From positions 1 through 34,671 of the forward strand of contig CAYQQU010000059.1 in the NCBI GenBank assembly GCA_964419545.1: a DNA stretch of 34,671 nucleotides, written 5' to 3'. The position numbers and the translations under genes were made by a program. The stretch comes from CAYQQU01 sp964419545. GTDB taxonomy: Bacteria > Bacteroidota > Bacteroidia > Chitinophagales > Saprospiraceae. Positions 31,849 to 34,671 of this stretch are shown here, piece after piece. The stretch's first letter is position 1. Each line of letters begins with the position of its first letter. Below the pieces are notes generated by a model. It did not search any database and was not told the DNA's origin. It saw nothing but the letters and a program-made list of their open reading frames with translations.

Positions 31849-32046
31849 ATGCCGGAAATTACCGTCACCGATAAGCTTCCCGCCACTCATCACCAAAGTA
31901 CTCTGGTCCTCTGCAAACAGTGGGCTACCGCCCGGGCGCCTACGAGCGACCTGATCGACTGGGCCCTCCACGGGCGGCAGACTGATCTACTTTCCGGCGG
32001 AGAAGAAGCAGCCAAGTACTGTAAGTTATTTTTCACACAACCCTAA
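31849..32046 (+). pseudogene. Truncated copy of the 249-aa partner gene
   Basis: This 65-codon frame is homologous to the first part of the gene at 33853: MPEITVTDKLPATHHQS, LVLCKQWA, PTSDLIDWALH, then an internal deletion and LLSGGEEAAKY, after which homology ends. The DNA match starts upstream of the ATG (about 31833 against 33837). It keeps the start region and loses about 75% of the protein, so it is a relic or a recombination donor, not a working gene. Confidence 0.8.
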
Positions 32047-32622
32047 GAAGAGATAAGCTTTTGATACCGTTCCAAATGCGCCATCGCTTTTTGAACATAC
32101 TCCGGCTTCAACAAATTGGTCTTGCGCTTCGACCATGCCTGTGCTTTTTCCAGCACCTCCGGTACGGAAGCATCCGGACGATCCTGTAAAATATAATCTA
32201 CGGTGGCCAGTACCTCCAGCGAATAGGTCGACTGAAAACCTTGGATAAACCAAACCAAACTGTCCAGGCGGTAGTATTGCTCAGCAGAAAGCTCTCGCTC
32301 CAGATAAGCTTCCACCTCCTCCAATCGCTGATAATTCAGTTCTAACGGTTCAAGGGGTTTCGCATTTTGTTGTTCTAATCCATGCAAATAACTGCCGTTT
32401 AAGTAGTACAGCACATGCCGGACCTGGGGGGGTATACGGACCATACCAGTGCGGAACGAATTTCAGGCGCAACTTTTCCCCCATCCGCTGAAGAAAATAG
32501 GCTAACTTATTGGCTACGAACAAACTGGCGGCCTCGCCTTGGCCTTCGTATTGAAAAAGGGCGTAGAGGAGCATGGCCCGAGCGGGGGTTAATATTGATT
32601 TTTTTTGGATTTGGCGTTTCAT
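32043..32622 (-). pseudogene. DarG C-terminal-domain fragment, frameshifted
   Basis: Two minus-strand frames join into one domain. The first (from ATG 32622) reads LTPARAMLLYALFQYEG, FVANKLAYFLQRMGEKLRL and FVPHWYGPYTP. The second continues QVRHVLYYLNGSYLHGL, WFIQGFQSTYSLEVLATVDY and RKTNLLKPEYVQKAMAHL. This is the pattern of the C-terminal domain of DarG, the antitoxin of the DarT DNA ADP-ribosyltransferase. The break is at a run of seven G (32426-32432); loss of one base restores the frame. The macrodomain that removes ADP-ribose from DNA is absent, and no DarT gene is present. If the G7 run is miscounted it could be an intact stand-alone gene of about 192 aa. Confidence 0.78.
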
Positions 32623-32726
32623 GACGATAAATAGGCAGGATAGATAATCTCAGACAGGCGCTTGTACAAGTCTTCGTGGTCGATTTGCAGGCCTCGGTAG
32701 GTGATGCTGGTGGATTGGACTTTCAT
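32619..32726 (-). CDS. Possible 35-aa leader or relic before the DarG-like fragment
   Basis: A short frame from ATG 32726 (MKVQSTSITYRGLQIDHEDL...) ends in an ATGA overlap with the ATG at 32622. The overlap suggests past coupling. No family was recognised; it may be the leftover end of a deleted upstream gene. Confidence 0.3.
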   Translation of the reverse strand: MKVQSTSITYRGLQIDHEDLYKRLSEIIYPAYLSS

Positions 32727-32762
32727 CAGGCGTACGAGTTTTTTTAAACGTTAATTTTTTAC

Positions 32763-33092
32763 TCAATCTTCCGGCGCCGACACCACCTTAACCACCACCG
32801 CCTGATCTTCCACCGCCCGCGAATACTCCTCCCGGCAGGCATATAACACCCCATTCTGCATGATCAGCCCATACGTTCCCGCCGGCAGGTTTAGCGCCGA
32901 AAGGTCTAAATGGATCACCGCTTCCCAGTCTAACACTAGGGTGGTGAAGGCTTCCGCAATTCCATGCGCATAGCCATAACCGGTAATTATAGCACTGGTT
33001 TCCGTTACCGCCAGCTGCATCTCCACCCAGGTGTTGATGAGGACGTAGAGGCTGGGGGCTTCGAGTTGTAGGGTTTGGAAAGTAAATTTCAA
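32763..33092 (-). CDS. 109-aa family associated with toxin cassettes (copy B)
   Basis: This copy is identical to copy A at 29074-29403 except for residue 2 (Lys for Thr) and the last residue (Asp for Gly); 319 bp of DNA are shared without visible change. It is divergent from the URI-fold toxin at 33298, with a 205-bp AT-rich gap. The near-identity of two copies beside different toxins shows that the family member travels or is converted independently of the toxin, so it is unlikely to be a toxin-specific immunity protein. A shared regulator, adaptor or chaperone is more plausible. No known domain is recognised. Confidence 0.75.
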   Translation of the reverse strand: MKFTFQTLQLEAPSLYVLINTWVEMQLAVTETSAIITGYGYAHGIAEAFTTLVLDWEAVIHLDLSALNLPAGTYGLIMQNGVLYACREEYSRAVEDQAVVVKVVSAPED

Positions 33093-33297
33093 GTCTCTCT
33101 TTTAAGGAATAGCATACAAAGAATCCATTTTTCAAAAATAACCTTTTAAATGTGGGAAAAAAGAATAAAACAATTAAATTTAATTTAAAAATTGATAAAA
33201 TTAATTAATTTCGCGGCACAAAAGTAAAAAAGTAAGTAAAACTTAAATACTAATTAAAATATTCTTACCTTCAGCACAACGCTAAACCAAAAAAACC

Positions 33298-33828
33298 ATG
33301 GTTGTTCCTCGAAAAAAGCTGGAAATTAATACCAACCAAAGATCCAAAAACGAGGGGCTTTGGCTATTTATTTGGGGCCTTCTGCTTGCAACATCCGCAG
33401 GGCTTTGGCTCTTCGGCTCCTCTTCTACATTGTCTTCAGAAAGAGAAAAGACTGATATCGAAGCACTGCCCGATGACCGGAAAGAAAAACTTGAACGAGC
33501 ACTTGCTAAACTGGAGGAGGCCGAACAATATGCTTTGCTTGCCGTACAGGCAGGATGGTATCCCTGCTTTAATTGCCCCAATACCCAGACCATTTATTTG
33601 ATACCTGGGGAGGTTTGGAAGTACGGGGTCACAACCAATGGCCCGGCCCGCTATTCCTCTTCATTTTACCGGCAAAACCATTTGCAGTATATTGTTCAGT
33701 TCCGTGGGCCGCTCCAGGAGTGCCTGCGCGAAGAAAAGATTAAAATTTACCGTTATGCCATTTTGCCTGAAAACCTCAAACGCAATATCCCTCTAATACG
33801 GCCGCCGGGAAACAAAAAAGATTCGTAA
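33298..33828 (+). CDS. Membrane-anchored GIY-YIG/URI-fold nuclease toxin (Tox-URI2-like)
   Basis: This 176-aa protein has an N-terminal basic stretch and a transmembrane segment at residues 21-40 (LWLFIWGLLLATSAGLWLF). An acidic helical linker follows (EREKTDIEALPDDRKEKLE). The C-terminal domain at about 86-172 has the URI-fold pattern: GWYPCFNCPNTQTIYLI, VWKYGVT (the YIG-like strand), ARYSSSF with the conserved Arg118, REEKIKIY with the metal-binding Glu, and the terminal RPPGNK. It is a probable DNA or RNA nuclease used against rivals. The partner gene starts 24 bp after its stop. Confidence 0.85.
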   Translation: MVVPRKKLEINTNQRSKNEGLWLFIWGLLLATSAGLWLFGSSSTLSSEREKTDIEALPDDRKEKLERALAKLEEAEQYALLAVQAGWYPCFNCPNTQTIYLIPGEVWKYGVTTNGPARYSSSFYRQNHLQYIVQFRGPLQECLREEKIKIYRYAILPENLKRNIPLIRPPGNKKDS

Positions 33829-33852
33829 ATTGAGTGAAACCACCACAAGCCC

Positions 33853-34602
33853 ATGCCGGAAATTACCGTCACCGATAACCTTCCAGCCACTCATCACCAA
33901 AGTGCTCTGGTCCTCTGCAAACAGTGGGCTGCCGCCTGGACGCCTACGAGCGACCTGATCGACTGGACCCTCCACGCCCGGCCGGCCCAACCCGCAACGC
34001 CCGACCGGCTGATCTACTTTCCGGCGAAGAAGAACCTGCTGATTTACTGGGGGCTCTCCCCTGCGGAAGACCTGGCGAACCAATTGGCCAACCTCGCCGA
34101 TCAATTACCAGCCCTGGGCATTCAAACCGGTAATTTGTCCCAACTATTACCTAAGCCGGTTCTATCCGCCACCCGACCGCCGGCATTAACCTACTGGTCA
34201 GGGCCCTACACCGGAGAGCGCCAATGGCAAGTTCGGCTACAGACTACGCCCTATTGGTATCATCGTCTGGATTTGCGACCATTCGGCGCCTTCCTCAATC
34301 GGCAAGCCCTCCTGGCAACCCCCTTCTCCGGCATCGGACTTACCTTCCAGGCCTATCGCGTCCGGGCTGAGCCCAACCATGGTTTTTTCCATTACCATGC
34401 CGACGACCGCTTGCTGCTCATCGAAGTTCCCATCCCGATGAACGACCTGCCTCGTTTTGCATCCAACCCCAATCAACTCTTCGGACTTTCCCTGCCGGCT
34501 TTCCTCCGGCTCCAGCCGGACCCCGGTATTCCGGGTTTTGCTTTTTATACCTGGCTCGAAGCACTGGAGCATCAACTGCGGGAGGGACGCCGGAGCCGTT
34601 GA
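33853..34602 (+). CDS. Probable immunity protein of the URI-fold toxin
   Basis: This 249-aa soluble protein with no signal peptide follows the toxin by 24 bp. It is larger than most immunity proteins. Segments include ALVLCKQWAAAWTPTSDLID, NLLIYWGLSPAEDLANQLA, PALTYWSGPYTGERQWQVRL, HRLDLRPFGAFLNRQALLA and FSGIGLTFQAYRV. I do not recognise the family. The first ~40 codons are duplicated as a relic at 31849-32046, which lies downstream of a different toxin pair. Function is inferred from position. The final 69 bp of the window hold no gene. Confidence 0.6.
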   Translation: MPEITVTDNLPATHHQSALVLCKQWAAAWTPTSDLIDWTLHARPAQPATPDRLIYFPAKKNLLIYWGLSPAEDLANQLANLADQLPALGIQTGNLSQLLPKPVLSATRPPALTYWSGPYTGERQWQVRLQTTPYWYHRLDLRPFGAFLNRQALLATPFSGIGLTFQAYRVRAEPNHGFFHYHADDRLLLIEVPIPMNDLPRFASNPNQLFGLSLPAFLRLQPDPGIPGFAFYTWLEALEHQLREGRRSR

Positions 34603-34671
34603 TTTGAGGATTAATTTCTTAACCCAACTTGCAGCTTCTGGCGCATAAAAGGTTGATTATCAGATACGGTA

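Noticed and set aside
33793..34104. Minus-strand frame overlapping the 249-aa partner gene
   Set aside because: It is a shadow; the plus-strand frame is longer, follows the toxin closely and has a duplicated homologue at 31849.
1..34671. tRNA, rRNA or riboswitch genes
   Set aside because: No cloverleaf-like sequence, rRNA core motif or known riboswitch consensus was recognised by reading; a covariance-model search was not possible.

Overview
The window looks like a chromosomal segment of a Bacteroidota bacterium, most likely of the Saprospiria (Lewinella/Haliscomenobacter-like). The grounds are a GLPGLI-family protein next to a CarboxypepD_reg/beta-barrel outer-membrane protein, Bacteroidota-style promoters (TTG, about 19-21 nt, TAnnTTTG), lipoproteins, WD40-TPR and caspase-family proteins, and many dispersed palindromic repeats. 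No rRNA, tRNA or CRISPR array was seen.

Layout. 9-3673 (minus): a tight operon encoding a double-YHS lipoprotein, a GlcG/HbpS-like protein, an SMP-30/gluconolactonase-like protein and a small outer-membrane barrel. 3695-4295: two palindromic repeat elements. 4305-6861: YdeI/OmdA-family protein, a lipoprotein and a TonB-C-like protein. 7278-10102: galactokinase plus a vSGLT-like Na+/sugar symporter, a two-gene galactose uptake and phosphorylation unit. 10242-12684: secreted thioredoxin-like protein, DUF5996 protein and MscS channel. 12903-15266: a repeat-rich scar in which a decayed caspase-family gene is broken up by duplicated 3' fragments and palindromic repeats, with an AbiEii/DUF6922 toxin-antitoxin pair between direct repeats. 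15317-18994: Uma2 nuclease-fold protein and a 994-aa WD40/TPR protein. 19386-26663: patatin-like phospholipase, one copy of a recurrent small family, XRE regulator, a small HTH protein, and the GLPGLI/outer-membrane receptor pair.

27016-34602 is the most interesting part. It is a compact arsenal of small toxins, each a secretion signal or single membrane segment joined to a C-terminal toxin domain, with a small gene immediately downstream. The pairs are a colicin-E5-like RNase plus an 85-aa partner, a barnase/RNase-Sa-like RNase plus a barstar-like protein, a papain-fold (Tox-PL-2-like) toxin plus a 99-aa partner, and a GIY-YIG/URI-fold nuclease plus a 249-aa partner. Upstream of three of the four toxins, on the opposite strand, lies a copy or remnant of one uncharacterised ~109-aa family; two copies lie in 319-bp repeats identical by eye. 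Further repeats, truncated partner genes and a frameshifted DarG C-terminal fragment suggest cassette turnover by homologous recombination. No large delivery protein (Rhs, CDI, LXG, VgrG) is in the window, so the export route is unknown.

Functions are assigned by reading motifs and recalling families. No database search was run.
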